From assembly GCA_027924645.1 (NCBI GenBank), contig BSBN01000845.1:434001-498000 (forward strand): 64,000 nt of DNA, in the 5' to 3' direction. The notes under the pieces are model-generated. The model saw only the letters and a program-made list of their open reading frames with translations. It made no database searches and was not told where the DNA came from. The DNA comes from Cunninghamia lanceolata. Taxonomy: Eukaryota; Streptophyta; Pinopsida; Cupressales; Cupressaceae. This document shows, one piece after another, positions 10,289 through 22,289 of this stretch. Made by a program: the position numbers and the translations under genes. How positions within the stretch are numbered: the first letter of the stretch is position 1; each line of letters starts with the position of its first letter.

Positions 10289-11110
10289 TTTGTTCAATCG
10301 ATCTTAGCTTTCACATTTGTCCCTTGTTCAATCGGTCTTGCAATTGTCCCTAGTTTGATCATTTCTTCTTGCATTTGTCTTGAGCTCAATCGGTCTCGTA
10401 TCTATCCCTTGTTCAATTAGTTATGTGATTGTCCCTCAGTTGTCTTGTTTGTGTTTTTCCGTCGAACTTGTTAGATTGGTCTGACATAGGTTTTTTGCTT
10501 AATTGGTCTTGCACCTGTCCCTCTGTCAATTAGTTCTCATTTTCCTCTATATCGATTGATTAAGATTTTTCCCTTGATCATTCTCATGTTAGTCCCTCAT
10601 TTGGTTGTTTGACTATCTAGCTCGATTAGTTGCTTGTTGAGCTAGTTTGATCAATTGTCACTTGCTTGGTTTGATTGGTCCTTTGTCACTAGCTTGGTTC
10701 TATTGGTCGCTTGGTGTCTTGGCTCTATTGGTTTATTGTTGACCTTGATCAATCTCGCATTGGTCCATCACTCAATCAACCTTGTGTAGGTCCCTTATTT
10801 GATCGGTGTCATGTAGGTCCATCATTCAATCGGCATCGTGCAGGTCCCTCATTTGATTGGCCTTGTTTAGGTCCGTCCTTTTTTGGCCACATGAAGGTTC
10901 CTTGCTTGATTGGTGTTGTGAAGGTGCCTTGTTTGATTGATGTCAAGTAGATCTTTATCTCGAACAATCTTGTGTTCATACCTCTGTCGAATCGTTTGGT
11001 GTGTGTATGTTGACTGAACAATCTCTGGTTCGTATGTCACTTGAGCAGTGTCTTGATCGTCATTTGAATTGTCCGTCATTTTTACCTTACTAAATCAGTC
11101 TCACAACAAT
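10289..11110 (+). repeat. Degenerate ~27-bp minisatellite block, copy B
   Basis: Units such as TTGTTCAATCGGTCTTGCAA followed by TTGTCCC repeat about every 27 bp. From about 10440 the order of variant units is collinear with copy C from about 13800, including GTTTGTGTTTTTCC and TTGTTGACCTTG landmarks. This shows a segmental duplication and not independent array growth. Confidence 0.78.
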
Positions 11111-11680
11111 TCCTTTGTCAACTTGTTTCACATTTGTACAAGTGTTATTCCTTACAAGAGCTATTCTTTTTGTGATTTTGATAACACAAGAAAAGATGTC
11201 AAATCACACCTTTTTAGGTTTCCTATGGCCTCTAAGGCCTTATGTGCTTTGGTGGCTCTATCCCTTGATCTCACCGGGTGTTGCTTCTTGCAAAAACCTG
11301 CTTTAGTTTTTAGAAAGGTAAACATTAAAATTGTTGAATAGTCAATAATATGTGATTATTGATTTCAGATTAGTTGTATGGTGAAAGATGAGATAATAAA
11401 GATGTGTAAAAGTTATAGAATGTTTATTTTAGTTTTTGCTTGGCCATATGTTTCACTCAATCACTTAATGGTAGTGCACATAGGTTGTTTATTCAATAAT
11501 GTATATGTTTTTAATTGTTTGTCAATGACAATACTCGCTTGTCCCCTACAAACAAGGGACATGCCAAATGGAAATTATTGAGTTGATGAGTCGTCCCTAA
11601 GTAATGGGTCAAAACCCTAATCTCTTGTTTTTTTAATTGTTTGCTATACAATAGCCCTTGTTTATTACCTAATGTTGATT
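11111..11680 (+). repeat. Distal part of the duplicated unit, copy B
   Basis: Matches 7121-7660 in order: ACAAGAGCTATT, TTTCCTATGGCCTCTAAGGC (11218-11237), GAGATAATAAAGATGTGT, ACATGCCAAATGG, AACCCTAATCTCTTG. Contains the SINE target site at its right end. The 90-codon ORF at 11069-11341 is not conserved in the other copies, so I do not treat it as a gene. Confidence 0.7.
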
Positions 11681-11697
11681 CTTTGTATGGAGGTCTT

Positions 11698-11983
11698 TTT
11701 TTTTAAAAAAAAAGATAATGCGCCTGGTAAACTTTTTAACGTGACTGGTGACGCTGGCGCGACATGCCCTCCGGCTCCACACTAACGCTTTTGCCCGGAG
11801 CGATGAACCGGTGAGGCCACAACACGGGGACCTCATCCCCAAGAAGGAACACTTCAAACCTGCGAGCTCATTGGCCCAGCGAAGGTGTAAAGCTTGCGAG
11901 CTTGTTGGCCCAGTGGGGGTTTGAACTCTGGTGGCTGCCACTACAACTAAGCGACTTAACCATCGAACCACGCCCTTAACGGC
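11698..11983 (-). mobile_element. tRNA-derived SINE with 17-bp target site duplication
   Basis: A 286-bp G/C-richer insert on the minus strand, flanked by identical copies of CTTTGTATGGAGGTCTT at 11681-11697 and 11984-12000. Its 5' end (plus 11983-11910) has RNA polymerase III promoter boxes: an A box TGGTTCGATGG (complement of 11960-11970) and a B box GAGTTCAAACCCC (complement of 11916-11928). Its 3' end is a T/A-rich tail (11698-11716). SINEs are transcribed by Pol III and copied by LINE enzymes. The body has CpG-rich stretches unlike the flanks. The intact duplication suggests a fairly recent insertion. Confidence 0.93.
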
Positions 11984-12000
11984 CTTTGTATGGAGGTCTT

Positions 12001-13060
12001 CTGTAACCTTTAGTTTTATCATTTTATATGTCTATAGATCTTTTTTCAACTACTCATTAGATCGTATTTATTCTTTTAATGTTTATGATTATATTAATTT
12101 CTTGCATAACTTTGGGTCAATTTAATCTGATTATGATAAAAAGTAACATTTGATAGGTTGGAGAAGTTTAATCAGCTTGTGTCTTGCAATATTGAGTAAG
12201 GTATGCAAAAAATATGAGTAGTTGAGTGAATTGTTATGAAAAAATACTCTGAATATGATGTTATGTTCTATATAGCTTTAGGTACTAATTAGAACATATT
12301 TATTGTATAAATGTTTTTTTATTAATTTCTCACGTTACATTGAGTTGGTTTTATGTGATTATTAAAACATTGATATTTCATGGGTTGGAGAAATTTTATT
12401 TAGCTTGCGATTTGATATCTTGGATGAGGTATGCAAAAATTGTGAATAGTTGAGTGAATTGTTATTTTTGACTTTATTTTTAAGTGATAATTCTCTATAG
12501 ATTATATAATTTTAATTGTAGTTTTGTTGTATGGTTTAATATGAGAATTAGATTGGTAAATTTGATGAACTATGTTTTGCTGTGGTGTGTCAGTTTATGT
12601 AAGTGTGGAAAAAACGGGCATGGATTGGCTTCTTCCTATTGTTACTTGTCCCTTGCCTTGTCTGTTGGTGTCATGTTGTTCGCTTGCTTATAGGTCCTTT
12701 GTTCGGTCTGTCTTGCATAATAACTCATTTGATTGGTCTTGCATGTCTTTTGTTTGATCAGTTTTGCATTTGTTGAATTATGTTTTATTGTGGTGTGTCG
12801 TTTAATATGAGAATTAGATTAGTAGATTTGACAAACTATGTTATGTTTTGTGGTGTAGGTTTGTATAAATGTGGAAGAAGAGGGTGTGGATTGGCTTTTG
12901 TTGTTCATTGGCTGTCCCTTGCTTGTCTATTTGCTCGCTTGCTTGTAGGTCCTTTGCCCACTTTGTCTTGCACGAGTCCTCATTTGAATGGCTTTGCATG
13001 TCTCTTGTTTGATCACTTTCGCATTTGTTCCTAATTTTTTTTATCATTGACCCCACTCAA
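12001..13060 (+). repeat. Diverged duplicated segments between copies B and C
   Basis: A segment with ACATTTGATAGGTTGGAGAA (12148-12167) and TGAGTGAATTGTTAT recurs as 12370-12465 and again as 14641-14730. Another, with AATATGAGAATTAGATT, occurs at 12537-12610, 12804-12880 and about 14795-14880. Short minisatellite runs lie at 12690-12770 and 12950-13035. No gene is recognised. Confidence 0.65.
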
Positions 13061-13139
13061 TTGACCAACACTAGTTGTTATGCCTTCTGTGTTTGTCAAT
13101 CGGTGTCTATCACTTGTGGTCCCACTGTTATCACTGCAT

Positions 13140-14335
13140 TTGTCTCGCTTGGTCGATCTTGAGTGGGACCCTCATTTGATCGACCTCATGTTTGTACTCT
13201 AGTTTATTGCTTGATTGGTAACTTGCATGGATGTTGGTATTGCATGAATACTTGATGATTGATTGAGCTAACAAATATGTGTGAAAGTGAATGGATGTGT
13301 ATTTTCAAGTTATGCTTCGTCATCTATCTTACTCGTTCACTTATTTGTATCGAACTCAATCTGTGTATTTAACAATGTATGGTTTTTGTTTGTTCGCTGA
13401 TGGGAATGTTCACGACATGCCAATTGGAGATTATTGTGTCAACGAGTTGTTCCTAGGTAATGATTATAATTTCTAAATCCTAATTGTTCTTGCATATATT
13501 GTTTGTTGGATAGATCTCGTAATTGTCGCTCGATCAATTGGTCTTGCAATTGTTGGACAATCAATCGGTCTTGTAGTTGTCACTTGGTCAGTTGGTTTTG
13601 CAGTTGTCACTCGGTTAGTCAGCCTTGCATTAGTCCCTCGCTTGATTTTGTCTCATGACCACCCCTTATTGGACCAGTTTGTGTTTTTGCCTCTTGATTG
13701 GTCTCGCATCAGTCCCTCGCTTGATCAGGTTCATGATTGTCGTTCAGTTGACCAGTATTGTTTTTTTGTTTACTTGATTGGTCTCGATTCAATCCCTTGA
13801 TCAGTCTCATGATTGTCCCTCAGTTGACCAGTTTGTGTTTTTCCATCGGCCCTGCTTGATTGGTCTTGCACTTGTCACCCAGTTGACTAGTTCACATTTT
13901 TCCTTGATCATTCTTGTGTTAGTCCCTTGGTTGGTAGTTTGAATATTTCGCTCAATTGGCTACTTGGCAATCTTGTTTGATTAATCATCACTAGCTTTGT
14001 TTGATTGGTTGCTTGTTGCTAGTAGGGTTCAGCCGATCGCTTGTTGGCTTGGCTCTACCAGTCTATTGTTGACCTTGCTCAATCAATCTCACATTGTTTC
14101 CTTGGCTTGGTGGTCTCGCATAAGTTTGCTCAGTGAATTTCATGTAGGTCTCTCATTTGGTTGGTCTCATGTACTTCTCTCATTGGATTGGTTTTGCATA
14201 GGTCACTTGCGTGATCATTCCCATGTAGGTCACTTGCTTGATCAATGTCTTTTAGGTCTCTTGCTTGATCGGTCTCACGCAGGTCTCTATTTTTGGTCGG
14301 TGTTGTGTAGGCTATCTCAATTGGTCTTGCACAAT
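13140..14335 (+). repeat. Degenerate ~27-bp minisatellite block, copy C, with an included unit copy
   Basis: 13251-13490 repeats the landmark series (ATATGTGTGAAAGTGA, ACATGCCAATTGGAGATTAT, TCCTAATTGTTCTTGCATA) and is an uninterrupted counterpart of the LTR insertion site at 7893. From 13490 the array continues with 26-28-bp units such as TCGATCAATTGGTCTTGCAA. A 117-codon ORF at 13997-14350 is a translation of the repeat and not a likely gene. Confidence 0.75.
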
Positions 14336-14960
14336 TTGTTTATTCAATAATTCTTAATTTTTTAACAGATCATTGATGGCAATACTCACTTGTCAGCTAC
14401 GAATAAGGTACATGCCAAATGTAGATTATTGTGTTGACCATTAGTAATCTCTAGGTAATGGTTTAAAACCTTAATCTCTTGTTCTTAAAACAGTTACCAT
14501 GCGATAGCCTTTTTCCTATTACCTAATGTTGATTCCCTTTTTAAAATATTTCGTTAATCTTTAGTTGGATCATCTCATATGTATATCCGTTGCTTCAACT
14601 ACTCATTAGAACATATATATTCTTTGTGATTATGAGAACAAGTGACATTTGATGGGTTGGAGAAATTTATTCAGCTTGCCACTTGTAATCTTGAGCGGTG
14701 TGCAAATGTAATGAATAGTTGAATGAATTGTTATTTTTAACTTCATATTTTTTATAGTTTATATAATTAGAGTTGTAGTCTTGTTGTATGATTTAATATC
14801 AGAATTGGATTAGTAGATTTGACAAACCATGTTTTTGTTGTGTGGTATAGGTCATATGAGTTTGGAAGAAGAGGGCATGGATATTGGAGGTGGGGAGGAA
14901 TTGACATGGAGGCAAGAGTTTCATAGCAACAAACTATTTGTAAGTGCTGTTTAAGCACTT
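14336..14960 (+). repeat. Distal part of the duplicated unit, copy C
   Basis: Contains ACATGCCAAATG, GTTTAAAACCTTAATCTCTTG-like, CCTAATGTTGATTCC and GATGGGTTGGAGAAATTTAT landmarks in the same order as 11520-12200. Ends near 14950, after which the similarity is lost. Confidence 0.65.
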
Positions 14961-17225
14961 CAAAATTAGCTAAAGGAAATCTATTATTTATTTGTTAATT
15001 ATTTTTTGTGATTATCTTTAATGTAGTTGTTATTTTAGGTATATTAATTTTTTCTTTAGGTGATTACTAATCCTGAGTTTTATGTTTTGGTTGATAGGCA
15101 CAGTCAATATTAATCATCATTGATGGAGAGAATGATAGAATTGTCCATGACATTATAATAATCTATGTAGTGGATCACTTTGACTAATGATCAATATGTC
15201 AACAAGTTAGATAATAATTTATTATTTATACTAAATTGAATCATCAACATTTGCAATATTTGATTAGAAATTTGCAATATTTGATTAGAAATTCTTGACT
15301 AAGTTGATGGTAAAATCTCCACCAGAATTAATAGTAAATAATACTAGCGAGAAATAAAGATACCTTCTTGGGCAGGAAGGGCTAGGTAGCTATCATCGCC
15401 CATTGATTACAATAACAGTAAATTGATTTGATACTTTTGTTTTCAGCTGGAGAATATATAAATATTTCAAATTTTAAATTATTACATAATTGCTGCTATG
15501 TAACTAGCAAGGTACAATCATAATGAAGTCATTATTATTATGTTCTAGGTTAAGAACTTAAGATGACAAATGGAACATGATTTATGACGGTCATGTGGTC
15601 AAATTCTTCTGCAAGGATATGATTCAATTATAACAACAATTAGCATGTTTTAGGAGGGTAGGTGGTGAGTGGGAGAGATCCGAGAGATGGTGGGGCAAAA
15701 GGCCACCCAACTCCAAGCCACTCTCTCCTAACTGCAACTTCGAGCTGTTTTTTGGGAATCTTTATTTTATACATAATGGGAAATGCCACAGCCATAAGGA
15801 GGGGGTTGCAGATCTAACCAACACTAGTGTGACTGGTAGAGTCTAAGCTACTACTACTGATTATGAGATGACTGGTCTGTGGGCAAGGTACTGCTGGAAT
15901 CGTATGGATAGCAACGGGATCATGGAATAACCACCAGCCTTATCAGTTGACGATCAGGTGTTTGATGCATTGGGTGAAGCAGATGATGAAGGGGATCGAG
16001 ATCCAGCACCGAGCCTCTTTTCTATCATTGGAAAGCTAGTCCGTCCAGTTGTTCCGCTCTGGCATTCCTTGCAAAGGCAGAAGAGAGTGGTAGCAAAGCA
16101 TCTGTAAGGTGAAAAATTGTACGAGAAATGATGCTTCTTATCAGATCAAAGGAGGGAGAACACGTGACAATTATTTTGTATCTATTCTTAATAGCTTGGG
16201 TGTCACACAAATGTGGAACATGGCAAGATAGAGGACAATCACATCATATTCATTACAAACTGAGAAATCTTTGTTTTGCAATTTCTCGATGGTCTTTTGA
16301 AGAAGGCAAATGGGTTGATGATATTGAGTGAGGCTGAAATTGGGAACACTAATTTCACTAGAGCAAGCAAGTGATTTAGTATGCAAGTACCACTTTTTGC
16401 AATCATGGGATGCAAGAATGGGGTCAAGAACCATTTCAAGGATTTCGGTTTATGAGATAAGTCTCATCTCTTTTCTATTGTGTATGTATTTTTCTATCTA
16501 TAGGAATAAGGCGATAATAATAAGGTGCATAAGCATGTGTGTTGTTTTACATATTCAAACTTTTTATAGAAGTATACTGCATAATCTGACTTGCATCAAG
16601 CAGACCATGTTAATTGTCTTGATGCGATAGATGCAACAAATAAATTGGATTGCTGCAAACCAAAATATTCAGTCAGCTTTGAAAGGAACATTCAATTCTA
16701 TTTTAGGTTTGATACATCATTTTAGTCGCACATGTTGTCTTAGCAGATTGGAAACTTTACCTGGCATAGCTAATGCAGGGGTGATGGGCAAAAAGGAACA
16801 TATTCTGTATGAAAAAAAATATTTATCATAAAAAGTCAATAGTTGTGTTTGGAGATGCCTTTTATATTATTTTAGATCTTAGGGGTTATGTGTTGAAGGG
16901 CTCTATTGATCCCATATTGTGTGTGAATGCTTGCTTCATATGCTATTCATGCTATTCGGTCTTATGCATGCATCCTAGTTTGTGTTGTACCCATACAAAT
17001 TTTTGTGTATTATGTCGAATTTTAAGTTTTCTTAATGTACAAAGGCTTTAAGACTCGTCTTGTTTGTTGTGTCTTGTCCTCCCTTGTCCTTTTCTAATCT
17101 TTGCAAGATCATGGAATTGACTGTTGTGAATTGGAGGAATAGAGTCCTTGAAAGAGAAAGTTTTATAAATGGGGCACTTGATTATGTAAAAATTGTTTTT
17201 CTCGAGAAAATTAAAACACCATTCG
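14961..17225. other. Low-copy-looking intergenic stretch
   Basis: No transposon domain, LTR or long tandem array seen. A 20-bp direct repeat, TTGCAATATTTGATTAGAAA, occurs twice back to back at about 15254-15294. A possible coding remnant at 15860-16108 is listed separately. Short ORFs such as 16631-16831 have no recognisable product. Confidence 0.4.
15860..16108 (+). pseudogene. Possible protein-coding remnant, not identified
   Basis: This stretch is richer in G/C than its surroundings. One frame reads DDQVFDALGEADDEGDRDPA, then PSLFSIIGKLVRPVVPLWHS and LQRQKRVVAKHL before a stop, with a protein-like composition. A TAA (about 15928) and loss of frame interrupt it upstream. I do not recognise the family. 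It may be a decayed exon of a host gene or of a transposon, or a chance frame. Confidence 0.2.
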
Positions 17226-18699
17226 TAGGTGTCTAGAGTCAAAGGTGTGCTAGTTAAAGGAAGGTGGACGATGTAGAGAAATGAGATCCAAAAGTGCAAT
17301 ACAAGGATGCATGTGTAGCAGTGAAGACACAACTGGAGGAAGAAATTTTTTTAGGGTGATAGTTCATAGGCACACACCTAGGAATGGATGCTTGCATATA
17401 CAAAGAAAAGATTTTAGTTAAAAGTTATCTTTAATGATCAAGCATGCATGGGAGAATCTAGACACACTTATACAAAGCATGGATTGTATTAATAGGTGCA
17501 TGAGATGAGTCAGAGGAGCGCTTGCCTTAAGGAATGTAGGAAAAGGATGAACTATTAATGCATAGGCATGCACCTTAGGAGAAGCATGGAACACATTGAA
17601 GGTTGTAAAATTCCAAAATTTTGATGTTAATTGGATCAGAGATGCATTTGTACAAGGTGTGGATGGTTGACAGGGGTGTGAGAAAATGTAGAGGTGCACC
17701 TCAACTAGATAAGTAAGTTCACACTTTAGGAGGAGGCTAGTGCATAGGCATGCATGAGAAAATATGGATGTGTCTATCTTAAGGAAAGTAGTGCAAGTCA
17801 TGATCATATTTCAATGTATAGGTGCACACCTGGGCAAGAAGACACCTCAAAGAAGGAAAATCAAGTGTTAAATAACTTTCATTCACAGGTGTGTGCTTGG
17901 GGTCTAAGCGCACACTTGATCAAAGAACAAAATTTGGTTCATAAAAATTAGAGCAAAATTAGGTGCAAACTCAGGGTGGAAGTGCACACCACATAATGGA
18001 GATTATGTTATGAAGTCAAAAATCTTTTTTATAGGTGAGTGTGGCCTAAGCAAAATGCACCTTATGAATGTCATTAAACCCATTGTTAGGTGCTCGCTTG
18101 GAGGCAAATGTGCGCCTATGTAGAGAGTATTTTTTGTCAAAATTTGTCATTAATTGTTGAAAGCATGCCACATAATGGAGGTTATGTTGTGAAGTCAAAA
18201 ACCCTATTTATAGATGTGTGTGGCTTGAGACACCTCAGAAATGAGGCAAGCTCATTTTGAAGATTGAATGCTCAATGTATAGTTGTGCACATGGGATCAA
18301 AGGCACACCTCAATAAAGGAAAAATTCAATATTCAAAAACCTAGTTATTAGTGGGACGCCTAAGGGCAAGGGTGCACCTCATAAAGGAAAACTCAAATTT
18401 TAAATGCAAAGATCCAAAACTAATGTAAAACTATGTGAGGGGTCATGGTGCACACCTCACCAAGAGAACTTTCAAATCCAGTTATTAGGTTCATGTTGGG
18501 GTGCAAGTGTGCACCTTCCTCAATAAAGATTTTTTCTAGCTCACATCAAAGTTTGAAAACTTTATTGTTAGGTGCACAATTGGGTAGAGGGGAACACCTA
18601 TATAAAGGATAAATTAGATATTAAAAAAATCACAGTTATTAGGTGTGCACCTAGTGATAAAGTGCACACCTATACAAAGGAAATCATAAGTGCAAGTTC
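17226..18699 (+). repeat. Diverged ~75-bp tandem array with GTGCACACCT motifs
   Basis: Units contain TTATTAGGTGCACAC..., a second GTGCACACCTC about 20-25 bases on, then AAAGGAAAA and an AT-rich spacer. Starts near 18484, 18563 and 18637 give spacings of about 79 and 74 bp. Earlier units (for example 17820, 17890, 17960, 18040, 18290, 18350) are more diverged. The array stops at the LTR at 18700 and resumes after it at 27013. Confidence 0.7.
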
Positions 18700-20135
18700 T
18701 TTAGCATTGTAAATTGTCCTCGCTTACAAGTTCATGTTCTATTTGGTACTCATTCTAGTGCATGTTCCCTTCTTATGCTTTCCAAATGTTGCTTTTACCA
18801 TTTCTACCTGCCATACCCCAAAACTGTAAAAATGCCTTAGCCTTGGTTGTGCTCTGAATAATCTGGACCTTCTTAAAACTAAAGTTGCATGGACCTGAGT
18901 GCTAAGTGCAGACATTTGCGCCAAGTGCTAACATCTCGATAGTGTTTTCTAGTTCCTCAACCATTTTTAGGTGTGTTTTTCCTTGTGTGGCACTTCGAGA
19001 TTTTCCTAATGCCTATCTGCACCCAAACTACTCCTTTCCCAGCTTTTTGATCTCTCGCCGCTTCTATAAAACCTTGTCACTTTGCCATTCAAAAGGATCA
19101 AATCTTCTATGTAGTGAAGCTCTGTTGAAATTATCGCCTACTATCATTTTTATTGTATCTTTTCTATTCCATGCACTTTTTCTATTGCAGGGTATCGAGA
19201 ACCATTGATTGATGTGATTCACTCATATACTTTGTGCTATTCAAGAAGTTCTCATACAAGATTTCGATCCTCTAAAACAAAGACTCATCTTGTTCTCTTA
19301 TGCAATAGTCTTCCAGCGAGACTCTTGTAATCTCCTTTCCAACTCTTTGCCTACTTTATTTAGATTAATATTTATATTTTAATTGAATCTCATTTCCTTA
19401 TTGCAATATTGTTTGTCATTGCTTGCCACAATTCTAGACACATAGAATTCAAAGCACACGGACTTTTTTATCAAACATTTCAATATCTGACTGTTGTTGA
19501 GGTGGAAGCACCAAAAACGAGTTTTGATTGAAGCAAACCTCTTACAACCCAACCTTTTTCTCCTCATTGCGATTGCAGGTTGTGTGAGAGAAGGCTCTAA
19601 ATGCACAAGCGTTTACACTCCCTTTTCCCTTCTTCGTCAATTGTGTTATTCCAGTATTCTCATATCATTCTTATCTATTTGCTTTATCTATCATTTTCTG
19701 TATACTAATAATTGTGTTTGTTGACAATAGGGATTTGTCAAAATCCGTACAAAATCATATAGATCAAGATTTCTAGCTTTTGACACCATACATATTACAG
19801 CGCTCAGTGCAGACGTCTGCACCCCATGCTATAGTCCTAGGTAGTTCACTCGCCTGGTGCCAGGGTCCTTGTAATCTGTAGTTTCCATTTCTATATTTGT
19901 TTTTGTGAATTATTGTCTCTTTCCTCTGTTTTCTTTAAATTTTAGTTAGTTTTAGTTTAATATCATTTGACTATTCAATTTCAATTGCAACAAAAGGACA
20001 TAGCTTGGGTTGTATTACTCTTCCTAATTGGATAGCAGTAAGACAAAATACTTTTGGTGTCTAGTGTCCTAATGTTCAATAGGAATTGGTTCTGATTAAG
20101 GATAATTTAGTTAGGACTTCTTTTTCTATTAAACA
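18700..20135 (+). mobile_element. 5' LTR of the gag-only element
   Basis: Starts TTTAGCATTGTAAATTG, aligning with TGTAGCGTCGTAAGTTT of the 3' LTR, so the first dinucleotide has mutated from TG to TT. Ends CTATTAAACA. A TATA box, CTATAAAA, is at about 19064-19071. The short ORFs within it are not genes. Confidence 0.88.
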
Positions 20136-20155
20136 TTTTGGTGAACCTGACGTTA
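20136..20155 (+). promoter_or_regulatory. Primer binding site region of the gag-only element
   Basis: TTTTGGTGAACCTGACG follows the LTR directly. It carries the TGG expected for pairing with a tRNA CCA end but is not the usual initiator-Met site TGGTATCAGAGC. I cannot assign the tRNA. A related sequence follows the 5' LTR of the element at 35074. Confidence 0.6.
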
Positions 20156-20297
20156 ATGAAACACTTGAGTTAAACAAAAACAAAACATTCTTTCTCTTCT
20201 TCTAAAACCAAAAAACTTTCTTTCTAAAAATGATTTCTTTTCTTCTAAATCCTTAAAATTTTAGAGTACTTGTGTGTTGCGGAGCTTTTAGTAGTTT

Positions 20298-22100
20298 ATG
20301 AACTTCACGATCCAGTGCTCCGACTTAGAGTTCACCATTTGTAGAAGTATAAGATTGTTCATGGCTTCCCATTCTCCTGGTAGCTCTAGCTCCACGCAGT
20401 CGGAAACAGACATTTTCAGCTTCTTAATGGGAAACTCTCGAGTTCAACCACATCTCTTTTCTTCCTCTAACACTCCTACGATCCTAGGACAACAATCCTT
20501 TAGAGTACCTCTCGATATAGACACACCTGTAGCTAACCTCACACCCAAATCCAGACATTGGACAGTCACCTAGCTGACTTTCAAAAAAAATTGGGTATGG
20601 AGCACCAAGTTGCAGAGGTTGTCCCACTCGTGGAGAACCTCCGAAGATTGCTAACCACTGATTTGCATGGTGTGGATATTCTACGTAGCATAGTTCACAT
20701 TGTGAACAACAATGTTCCTTCATTAGCTAGCTGCATGGGAGCAATTAATGAATCACATTTGAACACAACGCAAGCCTAATTATCAATGTCAATGCCAACT
20801 TCTTCTGGACAACTCAACATTCACTGCATCTCATCCCTCTACAGGTGCTACTCAATCGGTCCATGCTAGCACTAGTTCTATTGGAACGAGTGAGAATCCT
20901 ATTAATCAATATGGGTTTGTTCCCTCGAACTCCTCATTATTGTTTACTTTTCTTGGAGCTATCCCCAGAGCTTCCCAACCACCAAACAACAACGCCAACC
21001 CACTTGTTACCCAAATCCAATCCACACATACCATAGATCTCATTATCACCTAGCTATTTAGAATGTGAACTCCTTACAACAGATAGTCACCATGTCCACA
21101 AATTCATCTCAGCCTAACATCCCATCATATTATACAAGGAGTCCACTATCCTTACCCATTCTTGCATCCCCCTTTCCCAGAACTTTGAAGCTCCTCGCTT
21201 TGAAAAGTACAACAGTAAAGGAGATCCGCAAAACCACGTGTTAGCATTTACATCATTGTGTAGTGACTTCATGTTTCAGGATGCTCTGCTAGTAAAACTC
21301 TTCCCATGGCTGGGTTGGTTCTGCTCGCTTCCTGATCACTCAGTTACTTCTTTTCAAGAACTTGTCAACCAATTTCTCCAACACTTACAAGCGAATTGGG
21401 TTGCAGGTCACATTGATTGATCTCGCCCATTGTCACGAGGGAGCACAAGAGAAATTGACTGGCTTTATTGGCCGCTATCATGCCCTTTACTCGCAAGTAC
21501 CTTATTCACTCCTAGATTTTGATGTGCAACGAGTTTTCATAGGAAACCTATAGCCACATATAAGAGATAAGGTTTTCCTGATGCGCTATCCATCATTCAC
21601 GCATCTTTGCACGACACTTCATGACTACCAGCAGTCGGTAAGTTAGTATGAGGGCTTCTCATCATAGACTTCTGCTGGGCAATCCGATGCCCCTTCTTCA
21701 TTTCAAAACTACAAGAAAAACAAAAACTTAATCAAAATAAATTCTTCCAACAATGTTTAACAAGTAGCGGCTATAGCACCAACCTAAAGTGCTATGGCCT
21801 TCTCATCACAGAGTGAGCAAAGGACTCAACAGTTCACCCCTCTCTCAAAATTTCTTTATGCCATCATGCAGCAGTTGCTAAACAATAATCTAATCCAACT
21901 TCCACCTATTCGCCTCATTGACACAACTAAACCTTTGGCAACTTTCTTCGACCCGAAAGCCTTTTGTCAATCCCACAGAACACCAAGACATGACACTGAA
22001 AAATGTATGTGTCTCAAGCACTAAGTGCAAGACCTGATCGATCAGAATATCATCCAGGTCTCCGACGTGAATGACAAATGGAATAAATCTGTCGCTTCAC
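20298..22100 (+). pseudogene. Gypsy-type gag remnant with zinc-knuckle-like end
   Basis: Frame 20298-20573 encodes a Ser/Thr-rich start. The Retrotrans_gag-like core lies at about 21185-21640: FEKYNSKGDPQNHVLAF, then FCSLPDHSVTSFQELVNQFL, and after a frameshift near 21390-21410 TLIDLAHCHEGAQEKL and FIGRYHALYSQVPYSLLDFD. The C-terminal part at about 21955-22080 has the Cys/His pattern CQSHRTPRHDTEKC followed by VQDLIDQNIIQV, typical of Gypsy gag ends. Gag would form the particle and bind RNA. Several stops (for example 20571, 21418, 21551) make it inactive. Confidence 0.82.
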
Positions 22101-22289
22101 CCAACTAGAACCTCCAAATCTACACAAACCCATTACCTCACCATTCCACAAACCTAATTAAGCTTCCCTTTGATCTCGTGGCTACTATCGTGCCTTCTGA
22201 CGACCCTACCACTTCTCTAGCCAAGATGATTAACATAGTGGACCATCACCCTCGTCCTAGTTGAGTGTGACCCGTTCCTGAGACGATCA

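Noticed and set aside
11910..11983. Possible tRNA gene on the minus strand
   Set aside because: A and B boxes are present, but the sequence continues into a SINE body with a tail and target duplication. I could not see a complete cloverleaf.
11669..12022. 117-codon minus-strand ORF
   Set aside because: It spans the SINE and its target duplications, so it is a chance frame in a Pol III element.
13490..14335. Regular short repeats that could suggest a CRISPR array
   Set aside because: Units are diverged, spacers are not unique fixed-length sequences, no cas genes are present and the DNA is eukaryotic. It is a degenerate ~27-bp minisatellite.
13997..14350. 117-codon plus-strand ORF
   Set aside because: A translation of the minisatellite units (repeating SHVGL/RSHAG-type phrases). 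It is not conserved in the other copies.
18700..20135. Small ORFs in the LTR (18906-19208, 19494-19724) as host genes
   Set aside because: They are not preserved in the sister LTR at 25525-27007 and fall in non-coding LTR sequence.
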